This document shows, piece after piece, positions 54,959 through 64,000 of a stretch of 64,000 nucleotides of DNA. Source of the DNA: Azorhizobium sp943371865 (GTDB taxonomy: Bacteria > Pseudomonadota > Alphaproteobacteria > Rhizobiales > Xanthobacteraceae). The notes under the pieces were generated by a model. It ran no database searches and was not told the origin of the DNA. It saw nothing but the letters and a program-made list of their open reading frames with translations. The translations under genes and the position numbers were made by a program. Location of the stretch: contig NZ_CALRWL010000017.1 of assembly GCF_943371865.1 (NCBI RefSeq), positions 41,157 through 105,156 of the forward strand. The letters are read 5' to 3'. Within the stretch, counting starts at the first letter, position 1. The number at the start of each line of letters is the position of its first letter.

Positions 54959-56508
54959 GCCTGGTGCTGGAGCGCATTCCCGGGGCCGTGCCGGCATTCA
55001 AGCTGGTCCTGCAGGACCTTGCGGCGACCGAACAACTGGCCGCCATGCTGGCCCCCTGGCTTTCCACCGGTGATGTGGTGGCCCTGTCCGGCGATCTCGG
55101 TGCCGGCAAGACCGCGCTCGCCCGCGCCTTGGTGCGAGCCCTGTCCGGCGATCCGGCGCTGGAGGTGCCCAGTCCCACCTTTTCGCTGGTCATCGGCTAC
55201 GAGTTCGGTCGCGGCAAGGTGGCCCATGCGGATCTCTACCGTTTGCAGGATCCCGACGAACTGGAAGAAATCGGCTGGGACGAGTTGAGCGAGGACGCCA
55301 TTCTCCTGGTGGAATGGCCCGATCGCGCCGAAGAGCGGATGCCCGCCGATCGGCTGGATATCGCGCTGGAACTGGCCCCGGATCTTGGCCCCGATGCACG
55401 GCGGGCGGTTCTGGTGGGTTCGGGCGCCTTCGTGGAGCGGCTGGACCGTCTGCACATTTCCGAGTTTCTCATCGAGACCAGCGGGTTTGCCGGTGCCGAT
55501 CGGCATTATCTCCAGGGGGACGCGTCCAGCCGCTCCTATGCCCGCCTGGTGCGCGGCTCGCGTTCGGCGGTGCTGATGAATGCGCCGCGCCGCCCCGATG
55601 GACCGCCGGTGCGGCGGGGGCTGCCCTATAGCCGCCTCGCCCATCTGGCCGAGGATGTGCGCCCGTTCGTGGCCATGGCCCGCGCCTTGCGCGCCGAGGG
55701 CCTGTCCGCGCCGGAGATCTATGCGGCCGATCTGGAGCGCGGTCTGCTGGTGCTCGAGGATCTGGGGGCGGACGGTGTCGTCTCCGGCACGCCGCCGGAG
55801 CCGATCCGCGAGCGTTATGAGGCGGCCATCGAGGTGCTGGCGGCGTTGCACGGGCGCTCCCTGCCCAGCGTGCTGCATATCGCGCCGCAGGTGGAATATG
55901 TGCTGCCCACCTATACGCTGGAAGCCTTCCTGATCGAGCTGGAACTGTTGCTGGACTGGTATCTGCCGTTCCGTGGGGCGCAGGTGGACAATATCGTGCG
56001 GGAGGAATTCCTGCTGCTGTGGCGCAGCGCCCTCAGTGCCGTGCTCAACGCGCCTCAGACCTGGGTGCTGCGGGATTTTCATTCCCCCAACCTGATCTGG
56101 CTGAAGGACCGCGAGGGTCTTGCCAAGGTGGGGCTGATCGATTTCCAGGACGCGGTGCTGGGGCCCGCCGCCTATGACGTGGCCTCCCTGGCGCAGGATG
56201 CGCGGGTGGATGTCTCCGAAACGCTCGAGGCCCAGTTGCTGTCGCATTATGTGCGGCTTCGGGAGGAGGCGGAGCCCACCTTCGATGCCATGCGCTTCGG
56301 CCATCTCTACGCGCTGATGGGCGCGCAGCGGGCGACCAAGATCCTGGGTATTTTCGCCCGGCTGAATGCCCGCGACGGCAAACCGCACTATCTCCGGCAT
56401 CTTCCCCGTATTAGGCGGTATCTCGCCCGGTGCCTGTCCCATCCTGAGCTTGGATCGCTGCGGATGTGGTACGAGGCAGTGCTGCCATCGAGGGATTTTC
56501 ACACGTGA
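54955..56508 (+). CDS. TsaE - AmgK fusion (t6A ATPase plus amino-sugar kinase)
   Basis: 517 residues. The N-terminal part (1 to about 155) is TsaE, the ATPase of tRNA t6A37 synthesis: LSGDLGAGKTALARALV (P-loop), VPSPTFSLVIGYEFG, HADLYRLQDPDELEEIGWDE and LLVEWPDRAEERMP. The rest is a phosphotransferase of the AmgK type: RRYGQGDASSRSYARLV-like start (YLQGDASSRSYARLVRGSRS), WVLRDFHSPNLIWLKDREGL (catalytic loop) and LIDFQDAVLGPAAYDVASL (metal site). AmgK phosphorylates MurNAc and GlcNAc at the anomeric carbon. The next gene is murU, which supports this. Overlaps divL (ATGA) and murU (GTGA). Confidence 0.9.
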   Translation: MSLVLERIPGAVPAFKLVLQDLAATEQLAAMLAPWLSTGDVVALSGDLGAGKTALARALVRALSGDPALEVPSPTFSLVIGYEFGRGKVAHADLYRLQDPDELEEIGWDELSEDAILLVEWPDRAEERMPADRLDIALELAPDLGPDARRAVLVGSGAFVERLDRLHISEFLIETSGFAGADRHYLQGDASSRSYARLVRGSRSAVLMNAPRRPDGPPVRRGLPYSRLAHLAEDVRPFVAMARALRAEGLSAPEIYAADLERGLLVLEDLGADGVVSGTPPEPIRERYEAAIEVLAALHGRSLPSVLHIAPQVEYVLPTYTLEAFLIELELLLDWYLPFRGAQVDNIVREEFLLLWRSALSAVLNAPQTWVLRDFHSPNLIWLKDREGLAKVGLIDFQDAVLGPAAYDVASLAQDARVDVSETLEAQLLSHYVRLREEAEPTFDAMRFGHLYALMGAQRATKILGIFARLNARDGKPHYLRHLPRIRRYLARCLSHPELGSLRMWYEAVLPSRDFHT

Positions 56509-57227
56509 CGACGCTTCATCGCGCCATGGTGCTATCTGCCGGCATGGGCACCCGCATGCGCCCTTTGACCGATACCCGCCCCAAACCCTTGGTGGAGGTG
56601 GAAGGCAAGGTGCTCATCGACCATGTGCTGGACCGCCTGGAGGCGGTGGGCGTGGACGAGGCGGTGGTGAATGTGCACCACCATGCCGATGCGTTGGAAG
56701 CGCATCTCGCCCGCCGCTCGGCGCCGCCCCGCCTCCATATCTCCGACGAGCGCGGCGGCTTGCTGGAGACCGGCGGCGGCACGAAGAAGGCGCTGCATTT
56801 CTTTCATGATGAGCCGTTCTTCGCCATCAACGCCGACACCATCTGGATCGAGGGGGTGCGCCCCAACCTGCTGCGGCTGGCGGAAAATTTCGATCCGCAG
56901 ACCATGGATGCCCTGCTGCTGGTGGCCGGCACCGCCACCTCGGTGGGCTACGACGGCCGCGGCGATTTCTCAATGGATCCTTACGGCCGGTTGGAGCGCC
57001 GCGGCGAGCGACTGATCACGCCGTTCGTCTATGCGGGTGCCTGCGTGCTCAAGCCCAGCCTGTTCGCCGATATGCCCGATGGACCGTTCTCGCTGACGCG
57101 CATTTTCGACGCCTCCATCGCCGCCGGTCGCCTGTTCGGCATCCGGCTGGAAGGGGTATGGATGCATGTGGGCACGCCGGAGGCCATTCCCGCTGCGGAA
57201 GAGGCCATCCGCCGGTCCAGCGACTGA
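56505..57227 (+). CDS. murU: N-acetylmuramate alpha-1-phosphate uridylyltransferase
   Basis: 240 residues. Nucleotidyltransferase with AMVLSAGMGTRMRPLTDTRP, KPLVEVEGKVLIDHVLDRL, AVVNVHHHADALEAHL, FFAINADTIW and the C-terminal GVWMHVGTPEAI. MurU turns MurNAc-1-phosphate into UDP-MurNAc, bypassing de novo synthesis and fosfomycin inhibition. Start is GTG at 56505, overlapping the stop of the kinase fusion (GTGA), with GAGGG upstream. This pairs it tightly with the AmgK part. Confidence 0.92.
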   Translation: MTTLHRAMVLSAGMGTRMRPLTDTRPKPLVEVEGKVLIDHVLDRLEAVGVDEAVVNVHHHADALEAHLARRSAPPRLHISDERGGLLETGGGTKKALHFFHDEPFFAINADTIWIEGVRPNLLRLAENFDPQTMDALLLVAGTATSVGYDGRGDFSMDPYGRLERRGERLITPFVYAGACVLKPSLFADMPDGPFSLTRIFDASIAAGRLFGIRLEGVWMHVGTPEAIPAAEEAIRRSSD

Positions 57228-57324
57228 ACACGATTTCGAGAGGTGGGGTGTCGCACGGGACGACCCGTCGGGCAGCTCCGCGCCGTCTCGCCCTTGAGCA
57301 CCACTTGATGCGGAGGCGGATGCC

Positions 57325-60300
57325 ATGACGCGGGCCTTCTCGATCCCGTCCTCCGCGCCGTTCCTGGCGACGCTAGCGCATGCGCTGCTGGACGGCGACC
57401 TCGTTCCGGGCTTTGCGCCGCGCGGCGATCCGCTGGCGCTGGCCGCCGCCACCATCTATCTGCCCACCCGCCGTGCCGGGCGCCTGTTCGCCCAGGCGCT
57501 GCTGGAGGCCAGCGGCGGCGAGGCGCTGCTGCTGCCGCACATCGTCCCTCTCGGCGATGTGGATGAGGACGCGCTCGCCTTTTCCGAGGATGCCGCTCTG
57601 CTGGCGCCGCCCCGCGCCGTGACCGGCGTGCATCGGCGCATCGCCTTGGCCGGGCTGGTGGCCCGCTGGCGCGATGCGCTGGCCGCCGGCGAGGGCCAGG
57701 CGATGGTGGCCGCCGGCCCCGCCGCCACCATCGCCTTGGCAGATGAACTGGGCGCCTTGTTCGACCAGATGAGTACGGCGGGCGTGGATTGGGCGCGGCT
57801 CGATGGCCTCGTGCCGGAGGAACACGACGCCTATTTCGAGATCAGCCTGGATTTTCTGCGCATCGCCCGGCGGGCCTGGGATGCCCATCTGGTGGAGGAG
57901 GGCGCCGTCGACCCTGCTGCCCGGCGCGACAGCCTGGTGGATGCGGAAGTCCGCCGTCTTGCGGCTTTAGGCCCAGAGGCCGGCCCGGTGATCGCCGCCG
58001 GCTCCACCGGCTCGCTGCCCGCCACCGCGCGCCTGCTCAAGGCCATCGCCCGCCTGCCGCAAGGCGCGGTGGTGCTGCCCGGCCTGGATCTGGACATGGA
58101 GGATACCGCCTTCGCTTTGCTGACGGCGGAGGCGACCAGCGCGCCGGATCACCCGCAATTCGGCCTCGCCCGCCTGCTGGGCACGCTGGAACTGGAGCGT
58201 CGGGATGTGGTCGAGATCGGCGTCCGCGCGCCGCATGGCCGCGAGCTGTTGCTGAGCGAGGCGCTGCGCCAGTCGGAAACCGCCGAGCTCTGGGCGACCC
58301 TGGCGACCCGCTTGCCCCCAGCGCGCAAGCAAGCCGCTTTCGCCAACATCCGGGTAATCGCGGCCCAGGATCCCCGTGAAGAGGCGTTGGCCATCGCCTT
58401 GGAATTGCGCGCCAGTCTGGGCCATGCGGACCGGCGCGCGGCGCTGATCACGCCAGATCGGGATCTGGCGCGGCGGGTGGCGGCGGAACTGCTGCGCTTC
58501 GGGATCGCCATTGACGATTCCGCCGGCGAACCCCTGGCCGAGACCGCGCCGGGACGCTTGGCGCGGCTCTTGGCCAAGGCGGTGGGGGAGGGGTGTGCGC
58601 CAGTGCCGGTGTTCGCGCTTCTGACCCATCCGGACGTGCATCTCGGCCTGGAGCCGGAGGCGCTGCGGGAGGCGGTGGCGGCGTTGGAATTGGTGGCTCT
58701 GCGCGGTCCGCGCCCGCGCACCGGGGTGCAAGGCTTGTCGGAGGCCGTGGCCGCCTTTCGCCGCGAGGATCTGCACGGACGCGACCCGCGCCGCCGCCTG
58801 TCGGACGAGGCGCTGGACGCCGCGGCGGATCTGGTGGCGCGCCTCGATGATGCTCTTGCACCCTTGAGCGCGTGGCCGGATGGCGCGGCGGTGCCGCTGG
58901 ATGAATTGGTGGAGGGCCACAAGGCCGCCTTCGAGGCCCTGTCCGGCCCTCTCGATCCCGACGCGGACGACCCCGCCGCCGCCGCTCTGGCGGTGGCCTT
59001 CACCGAGATCGCCAGCGGCGCCGCGGCCGGACCGCCGCTGACGCTGGATGCCTATGCCGACGCCATCTCCGCTCTGTTCGCGGACCGGATGGTGCGGCCC
59101 CGGGCGCAGGCGGAAGAGCGGGTGCGCATTCTCGGGCCGCTGGAAGCGCGGCTCGTGGCGTTGGATCTGGTGGTGCTGGGCGGTCTGGTGGAGGGCTCCT
59201 GGCCGCCGGAGACTCGCACCGATCCCTGGCTGAGCCGGCCCATGCGGGCGGAACTGGGGCTCGACCAGCCCGAGCGCCGCATCGGCCTGTCCGCCCACGA
59301 CTTCGTGCAGGCGTTCGGCGCCCGCGAGGTGGTCCTGACCTATCCGGGCAAGGTGGGCGGCACCCAGAGCGTGCCCTCCCGCTTCCTGCAACGCCTCGCC
59401 ACCGTGGCGGGCGAAGCCGAATGGACGGCGGCGAAAGCCCGCGGGGAGGCGTGGCGTCTGGCGGCGGCGGATCTGGACGCCGGTCCCCGCGTTGCCCGCT
59501 TCACCCAGCCGGCGCCGAAGCCGCCGCTGGCACTACGGCCGCGGAAATTGTCGGTGACGGAGATCGAGACCTTCCTGCGCGATCCCTATTCCATTTTCGC
59601 TCGCCACGTCCTGAACCTCCAGCCCCTCGATCCGCTTGATGCCATGCCCGGTGGCGCCGAGCGCGGCAGCGCGCTGCATGATGCGCTGGGGGCGTTTGCC
59701 ATCGCCTTCCCGGAAGACCTGCCGGAGGACGCGCTGGGGCAATTGCTGGCGTTCGGGCGCACGGCCTTTGCCAAGCTGGAGGTGTTCCCCGCCGAGCACG
59801 CGGTGTGGTGGGCGCGGTTCGAGCGGGTGGCCGGCTTTGTGGTGGAGTTCGAGCGCGAGCGCCGCGCCAGTCTGCGCAAGGTGGTGGCCGAGACCGGCGG
59901 GCGGCTGGAACTGCACCTGCCCGGCGGTCCGTTCTATCTCACCGGGCGCGCCGACCGCATCGAGCTGCGCACCGATGGCCAACTGGCGATCCTGGACTAC
60001 AAGACCGGCACCGCGCCCTCCACCAAGCAGGGCGCGACCTTCTCGCCGCAACTGCCTCTGGAGGCGGCCATGGCGGCGCGGGGGGCGTTCGCGAATGTGC
60101 CGGCCGCCCCGGTGGCGGACTTTGCCTATGTGGAATTGAAGGGCGGCGCCGAACCCGGCCGCGAAAAGCCCGGCGTGGATGAAAAGACCACCGCCACCGC
60201 CATGGCCGACGAGGCGCTGGAGCGTCTCAAGGATCTGCTGACCGCCTTCGATGATGAGGCGCAGGGCTACCGTTCCCTGGCGGCGCCGCAATGGCGGGGG

Positions 60301-60372
60301 CGGTTCGGCGCCTATGACCATCTGGCGCGGGTGCGCGAATGGGCCTTGGGCGCAGAGGAGGGCGGGGAATGA
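57325..60372 (+). CDS. addB: Double-strand break repair protein AddB
   Basis: 1015 residues. Subunit of the AddAB helicase-nuclease. ATYLPTRRAGRLFAQALLEA and LPHIVPLGDVDEDALAF open it; the helicase-like core has IRVIAAQDPREEALAIALEL and DLVVLGGLVEGSWPPETRTD; PYSIFARHVLNLQPLDPLDA, RADRIELRTDGQLAILDYKT and GTAPSTKQGATFSPQLPLEA form the C-terminal PD-(D/E)XK nuclease. Alphaproteobacterial type without the Fe-S cysteines of Bacillus AddB. Overlaps addA by four bases. Confidence 0.95.
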   Translation: MTRAFSIPSSAPFLATLAHALLDGDLVPGFAPRGDPLALAAATIYLPTRRAGRLFAQALLEASGGEALLLPHIVPLGDVDEDALAFSEDAALLAPPRAVTGVHRRIALAGLVARWRDALAAGEGQAMVAAGPAATIALADELGALFDQMSTAGVDWARLDGLVPEEHDAYFEISLDFLRIARRAWDAHLVEEGAVDPAARRDSLVDAEVRRLAALGPEAGPVIAAGSTGSLPATARLLKAIARLPQGAVVLPGLDLDMEDTAFALLTAEATSAPDHPQFGLARLLGTLELERRDVVEIGVRAPHGRELLLSEALRQSETAELWATLATRLPPARKQAAFANIRVIAAQDPREEALAIALELRASLGHADRRAALITPDRDLARRVAAELLRFGIAIDDSAGEPLAETAPGRLARLLAKAVGEGCAPVPVFALLTHPDVHLGLEPEALREAVAALELVALRGPRPRTGVQGLSEAVAAFRREDLHGRDPRRRLSDEALDAAADLVARLDDALAPLSAWPDGAAVPLDELVEGHKAAFEALSGPLDPDADDPAAAALAVAFTEIASGAAAGPPLTLDAYADAISALFADRMVRPRAQAEERVRILGPLEARLVALDLVVLGGLVEGSWPPETRTDPWLSRPMRAELGLDQPERRIGLSAHDFVQAFGAREVVLTYPGKVGGTQSVPSRFLQRLATVAGEAEWTAAKARGEAWRLAAADLDAGPRVARFTQPAPKPPLALRPRKLSVTEIETFLRDPYSIFARHVLNLQPLDPLDAMPGGAERGSALHDALGAFAIAFPEDLPEDALGQLLAFGRTAFAKLEVFPAEHAVWWARFERVAGFVVEFERERRASLRKVVAETGGRLELHLPGGPFYLTGRADRIELRTDGQLAILDYKTGTAPSTKQGATFSPQLPLEAAMAARGAFANVPAAPVADFAYVELKGGAEPGREKPGVDEKTTATAMADEALERLKDLLTAFDDEAQGYRSLAAPQWRGRFGAYDHLARVREWALGAEEGGE

Positions 60373-63300
60373 GCGGTCCGCAGAATTCCAGCGCCAAGGC
60401 GGAAGCCACGCGCCGGCAGGGCGAAGCCTCCTCGCCGCAGACGTCCGCCTGGGTGTCGGCCAATGCAGGTTCCGGCAAGACCCATGTGCTGGCGCAGCGG
60501 GTGATCCGCCTGCTGCTCAACGGCACCGCGCCGGGTCGCATCCTGTGCTTGACGTATACCAAGGCTGCAGCGGCCAACATGGCCAACCGCGTGCTCTCCA
60601 TCCTCAGCCGCTGGGCGTCCCTGGACGATCCGGCCCTGGATGCGGAGCTCCAGCGTACGGATACGGTGGCGCCCACGCCGGTCCTGCGCATCCAGGCGCG
60701 GCGGCTGTTCGCTGCGGCGCTGGAGACCCCCGGCGGGTTGAAGATCCAGACCATCCATGCCTTTTGCGGCGGCCTGCTGCATCGGTTTCCGTTCGAGGCC
60801 GGGGTGGCCGCTGGTTTCCGCGAACTGGATGAGGTCGGGCGCATCGAACTGATGTCGCGCATCCGCACCGCTCTGGTGGTGGAGGCCACCAGCCGTCCGG
60901 ACAGTCCGCTCGGCCAGGCACTGGCGCGGCTGATGGAGGAAATCTCCGATGCCGGCATCGACGATCTGCTGGAGGCCTCGGTGGCCGCGCGCACGGCCAT
61001 CACCGCCTTGGGCGGCGATGCGGCGGCGCGGCGGGCGCGGGTGGCGGCGATCCTGCGGGTGCCGCCGGAGGCGACCCGCGCCGGCATCGAGGCGCAGATG
61101 CTGGATAGTCCTTATGTACGGCCCGAGCATTGGGCCGATGTGGAGGCGGTGTTCCTCACCTCCGACAAGGCCAACGATCTCAAGCGGGCGGCGGCGCTGC
61201 GGGCGGCCATGTCCGCGCCCGAGCCCCAGGGCAAGCTGGCAGCCTATCGCGACCTGTTCTTCAAGGCCGATGGCGATCCGCGCAGCGACAAGGATCTGCT
61301 CACCAAGGGCCTGCGTCAGCAATATCCGGAACTGGCGTCCAATCTGGAAGCGGAACGCGAGCGCCTCGCCGACTTGCAGGACACCTTGCGCGCGGTGCGG
61401 GCGCTCGAGCGCACCCAGGCGGCGCTGACGCTGGGGGCGGAAGCCTGCCGACGCTACACCACCGAGAAGGCCGACCGGGGCCTGCTGGATTTCGACGATC
61501 TCATCGCCCGCACCGCCGATCTGCTGGGCCGGGTGCCGGCCTCCTTCGTGCATTACAAGCTGGATCGCGGCATCGATCATGTGCTGGTGGACGAGGCCCA
61601 GGACACCAGCCCCGATCAATGGCGGGTGGTGCAGGGGTTGGTCTCGGACTTTTTCGCCGGCGAGGGCGCCCGCGAAGGGGTGAAGCGTACCTTGTTCGTG
61701 GTGGGCGACGAGAAGCAGTCCATCTTCTCGTTCCAGGGCGCCGACCCGCGCGAATTCGGCCATATGCGCGCGGCGTTCGCCTCCGCTGCGGGCGCGGAGG
61801 ATTTCCGCGAGATCCGACTGCCCCATTCCTTCCGCTCGGCGCCGGGGGTGCTGGAAGCAGTGGATGCCATCTTTGCCCGCGACGAGGCCAGCGCCGGGCT
61901 CACCATCGACAATGTGGCGCCGCCCCATGCCGCCATCCGCGCCGATGCCCCTGCTTTGGTGGAGATCTGGCCCACCACCACACCTTTGGTCCGCCCCAAG
62001 GTGGATGATTGGCGCAAGCCCCTGGACGAGGTGCCCGGCGACGATCCCATCAACCGCATGGCCGAGCGCATCGCCGGCTTCGTCCGCGCCGGCATCGCCG
62101 CCCGGATCGCCATTCCCGCCAAGGGCGGGCGGCCCATGCGGGCGGGCGATGTGCTGGTGCTGGTAAGGCGGCGGGGGCGCCTGTTCGAGGCGGTGATCCG
62201 GGCGCTGAAAGAGGCGGGCGGCGGCGTGGATGTGGCCGGCGCGGACCGGCTGGTTGTGGCGCAGCACATCGCGGCCCTCGACCTGATGGCGCTGGGCGAT
62301 GCCTTGCTCTCGCCCGACGACGATCTGGCCTTGGCCTGCGTGCTCAAGAGCCCGCTGTTCGGCCTCACCGATGACGATCTGCTGGCGCTGTGCCCCGGCC
62401 GCGAGGGGCGGCTCTTCACCGCGCTGGCGACCCATGGCGACGGCGCGGCAGCGTCGCGGCTGGATTTGTGGCGGGATGAGGCGCGCAGCCTGCGTCCGTT
62501 CGATTTCTATGCCCGCGTGCTGGGCCGCGATGGCGGCCGCCGGGCCATGCTGGCGCGCCTCGGACCCGAGGCGGCCGACGTGCTGGACGAATTCATGGCG
62601 CTCGCCCGCACCTATGAGAGCCTGGAGGCTGCCACCTTGCCAGGCTTCCTGGCCTTCCTGCGGCGGGGCGGCGCGGAGACCAAGCGCGACATGGAGAGCG
62701 GCCGCGACGAGGTGCGGGTGATGACCGTCCACGGCGCCAAGGGGCTGGAAGCGCCCATCGTGATCCTGGCGGACACGGTGGATCTCCCCAAGGCCCGCAC
62801 GTCGGGCGGTCTTCTCTCCGTCACCGCGCCCGATGGGGCGATCATTCCGGTGCTGGCGCCGCGCAAGCCGGAAGACCCCGAAGCCCTGGCCACCGCACGC
62901 GCCGCGGCCACCGCCCGCGAACTGGAGGAATATCGCCGCCTGCTCTACGTGGCTTTGACCCGGGCGGAGGATGCGCTGATCGTCTGCGGCGCGGAGACCC
63001 GCCCCGCCGGCAAGGACAAGGATCACGCCCGGCCGCAGGGCTGCTGGTACGAACTGGTGCATGCGGCCTTGTTCCCCGATGCCACCTGGGTTCCGGCCCT
63101 GGGCTGGGAGGGGGAGGTGCTGCGTTGGAGCAAAGGCGGCGCCACCCTGGGCCATGCGGACATGCCGGGAGCGGCGCCGGCGAAAGCCGTGCCGCGCATG
63201 CCCCTGCTGCTGCCGCCTCTGGTGGCGCTTGCTGCCCCGCCCCGAGCGGTGCGGCCGTCCCGGGTGGATTCCGTCCCCACGCGCACCGGCGCGGCTGATC

Positions 63301-63848
63301 CCGCGGGTCTGGACCCGCTTGTGCGCGGCGATCTGGTGCATCGGCTTCTGGCCGGTCTGGGCCAGTTGGAGCCGGGACAGCAGGCGGCGGCCGGAACCCG
63401 GCTGCTGGACCATGTGGCGCACAGCCTGCCGGAGGTGATCCGGGCCGAGGTGCTGGACGAAGTTTTAGGTGTGCTGCGCCATGCGCCGCTGGCAGGTCTG
63501 TTCGGCGCCCATAGCGCAAGTGAGGTTCCGGTGGTGGGCCGGATCGCGGCCTCCGACGGTCGTCTGCTGGCGGTGAATGGCCGGCTGGATCGGCTGGCGG
63601 TGCTGCCCGATCGCTTGATTCTCGCCGACTTCAAAACCGATCACACCCCGCCGCGGGGCCTTGATCGCATTGGCGAGGGCTATCTGGCGCAATTGGCTTT
63701 GTATAGCGCGGTGCTGGCCAAGGTGTTTCCCGGGCGCACTCTGGAGGCGCGCCTGGTCTACACGCGCGGGCCGGTGGTGCACGTGGTGCCGCCCGATCGC
63801 CTCGCGCAGGTGTTGGCGGAGGTGCTCTCCAGCGTCACGGTGGCGTGA
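60369..63848 (+). CDS. addA: Double-strand break repair helicase AddA
   Basis: 1159 residues. UvrD-like helicase with nuclease. Motifs: AWVSANAGSGKTHVLAQRVI (Walker A), ILCLTYTKAAAANMANRVLS (Ia), HVLVDEAQDTSPDQWRVVQG (II), LFVVGDEKQSIFSFQGADPR (III), VRVMTVHGAKGLEAPIVILA (V) and YRRLLYVALTRAEDALIVCG (VI). The C-terminal nuclease has LILADFKTDHTPPRGLD. ATG at 60369 overlaps the addB stop (ATGA). With AddB it resects DNA ends for RecA loading. Confidence 0.96.
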   Translation: MSGPQNSSAKAEATRRQGEASSPQTSAWVSANAGSGKTHVLAQRVIRLLLNGTAPGRILCLTYTKAAAANMANRVLSILSRWASLDDPALDAELQRTDTVAPTPVLRIQARRLFAAALETPGGLKIQTIHAFCGGLLHRFPFEAGVAAGFRELDEVGRIELMSRIRTALVVEATSRPDSPLGQALARLMEEISDAGIDDLLEASVAARTAITALGGDAAARRARVAAILRVPPEATRAGIEAQMLDSPYVRPEHWADVEAVFLTSDKANDLKRAAALRAAMSAPEPQGKLAAYRDLFFKADGDPRSDKDLLTKGLRQQYPELASNLEAERERLADLQDTLRAVRALERTQAALTLGAEACRRYTTEKADRGLLDFDDLIARTADLLGRVPASFVHYKLDRGIDHVLVDEAQDTSPDQWRVVQGLVSDFFAGEGAREGVKRTLFVVGDEKQSIFSFQGADPREFGHMRAAFASAAGAEDFREIRLPHSFRSAPGVLEAVDAIFARDEASAGLTIDNVAPPHAAIRADAPALVEIWPTTTPLVRPKVDDWRKPLDEVPGDDPINRMAERIAGFVRAGIAARIAIPAKGGRPMRAGDVLVLVRRRGRLFEAVIRALKEAGGGVDVAGADRLVVAQHIAALDLMALGDALLSPDDDLALACVLKSPLFGLTDDDLLALCPGREGRLFTALATHGDGAAASRLDLWRDEARSLRPFDFYARVLGRDGGRRAMLARLGPEAADVLDEFMALARTYESLEAATLPGFLAFLRRGGAETKRDMESGRDEVRVMTVHGAKGLEAPIVILADTVDLPKARTSGGLLSVTAPDGAIIPVLAPRKPEDPEALATARAAATARELEEYRRLLYVALTRAEDALIVCGAETRPAGKDKDHARPQGCWYELVHAALFPDATWVPALGWEGEVLRWSKGGATLGHADMPGAAPAKAVPRMPLLLPPLVALAAPPRAVRPSRVDSVPTRTGAADPAGLDPLVRGDLVHRLLAGLGQLEPGQQAAAGTRLLDHVAHSLPEVIRAEVLDEVLGVLRHAPLAGLFGAHSASEVPVVGRIAASDGRLLAVNGRLDRLAVLPDRLILADFKTDHTPPRGLDRIGEGYLAQLALYSAVLAKVFPGRTLEARLVYTRGPVVHVVPPDRLAQVLAEVLSSVTVA

Positions 63849-63932
63849 CGCGCCTTGACGCGGGGGGGAGGGGGTTCTTACGTTGGCACCAAGATCCAGT
63901 GGATCCTTCCACGATTTCCCACGAGGTGTGCC

Positions 63933-64000
63933 ATGGCCGTCGAAAAAGTGTCCGATCAGAGCTTCGAGGCCGATGTGCTCGAATCCGCGACCCCGGTGGT
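63933..64000 (+). CDS. trxA: Thioredoxin (partial, N-terminus only)
   Basis: Only 22 full codons lie in the window: MAVEKVSDQSFEADVLESAT then PVV. This matches the start of TrxA, and trxA downstream of addAB is the common order in this group. The active-site WCGPC lies beyond the right edge. Ribosome-binding site ACGAGG, about eight bases before the ATG. Confidence 0.85.
   Translation, partial: MAVEKVSDQSFEADVLESATPV

Noticed and set aside
60312..63422. 1036-codon minus-strand open frame
   Set aside because: Antisense shadow of addA, without any recognisable motif.

Overview
The window is high-GC chromosomal DNA from an alphaproteobacterium, most likely of the order Hyphomicrobiales (Rhizobiales). 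The signs are the ffh-rpsP-rimM-trmD-rplS block, the aroA-cmk pair divergent from an acidic FYDLN-motif protein, lptC-lptA-lptB-rpoN, a DivL-type pseudo-histidine kinase, AddA/AddB rather than RecBCD, and the oxygen-dependent cobalamin pathway. The Xanthobacteraceae fit best, but genus is not proven. Nearly all the sequence is core chromosome. I see no insertion sequence, prophage, integrase, CRISPR array or rRNA operon.

Layout. 1-3124: a redox-type HxlR regulator divergent from the azoreductase azoR, with a clear operator between them, then a luciferase-like monooxygenase and an unknown glycosyltransferase-like protein. 3156-7250 (minus): the translation/secretion block ffh, rpsP, rimM, trmD, rplS, closed by a strong terminator. 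7612-11401: a Tat-exported metallo-beta-lactamase-fold protein, a secreted protein of unknown function, gabD and a 73-residue protein. 11541-26983: a nearly complete late cobalamin pathway led by a B12 riboswitch. Its main minus-strand series is DUF1636, cobW, cobN, cobG, cobH, cobI, cobJ, cobL, cobE, cobM, cobB, broken by two plus-strand genes, cobK and cbiD. 27029-30242: cmk, aroA, the FYDLN protein and two identical tRNA-Ala(GGC) genes. 30412-33737: an UlaG-like hydrolase, a DUF993 protein and a short RNase D.

34043-41668 holds the LPS transport genes lptC, lptA and lptB, then rpoN (sigma-54) and a very large transporter-sensor hybrid kinase. 41891-46542 holds a small unknown gene, two tandem CPBP membrane proteases and the ubiquinone genes ubiE and ubiB. 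46547-52200 holds an exported nitroreductase-like protein, coaBC, dut, an Rrf2 regulator, cysK and an SGNH-like exported protein. 52391-64000 is one co-directional series: divL, a tsaE-amgK fusion, murU, addB, addA and the start of trxA.

How the genes work together. CobI, CobG, CobJ, CobM, CobK, CobL and CobH take precorrin-2 to hydrogenobyrinate. CbiD appears to fill the C1-methylation/deacylation step normally done by CobF. CobB amidates, CobN (with CobS and CobT, not in the window) inserts cobalt, and CobW and DUF1636 are accessory. AmgK and MurU recycle peptidoglycan sugars to UDP-MurNAc.

The strongest oddities are a roughly 860-bp in-frame insertion in cobN made of three 156-bp tandem repeats plus three REP-like palindromes; cobK and cobL starting divergently from one shared CATG; a candidate sigma-54 promoter ahead of lptB-rpoN; a YodB-like redox switch at azoR; and the TsaE-AmgK fusion.
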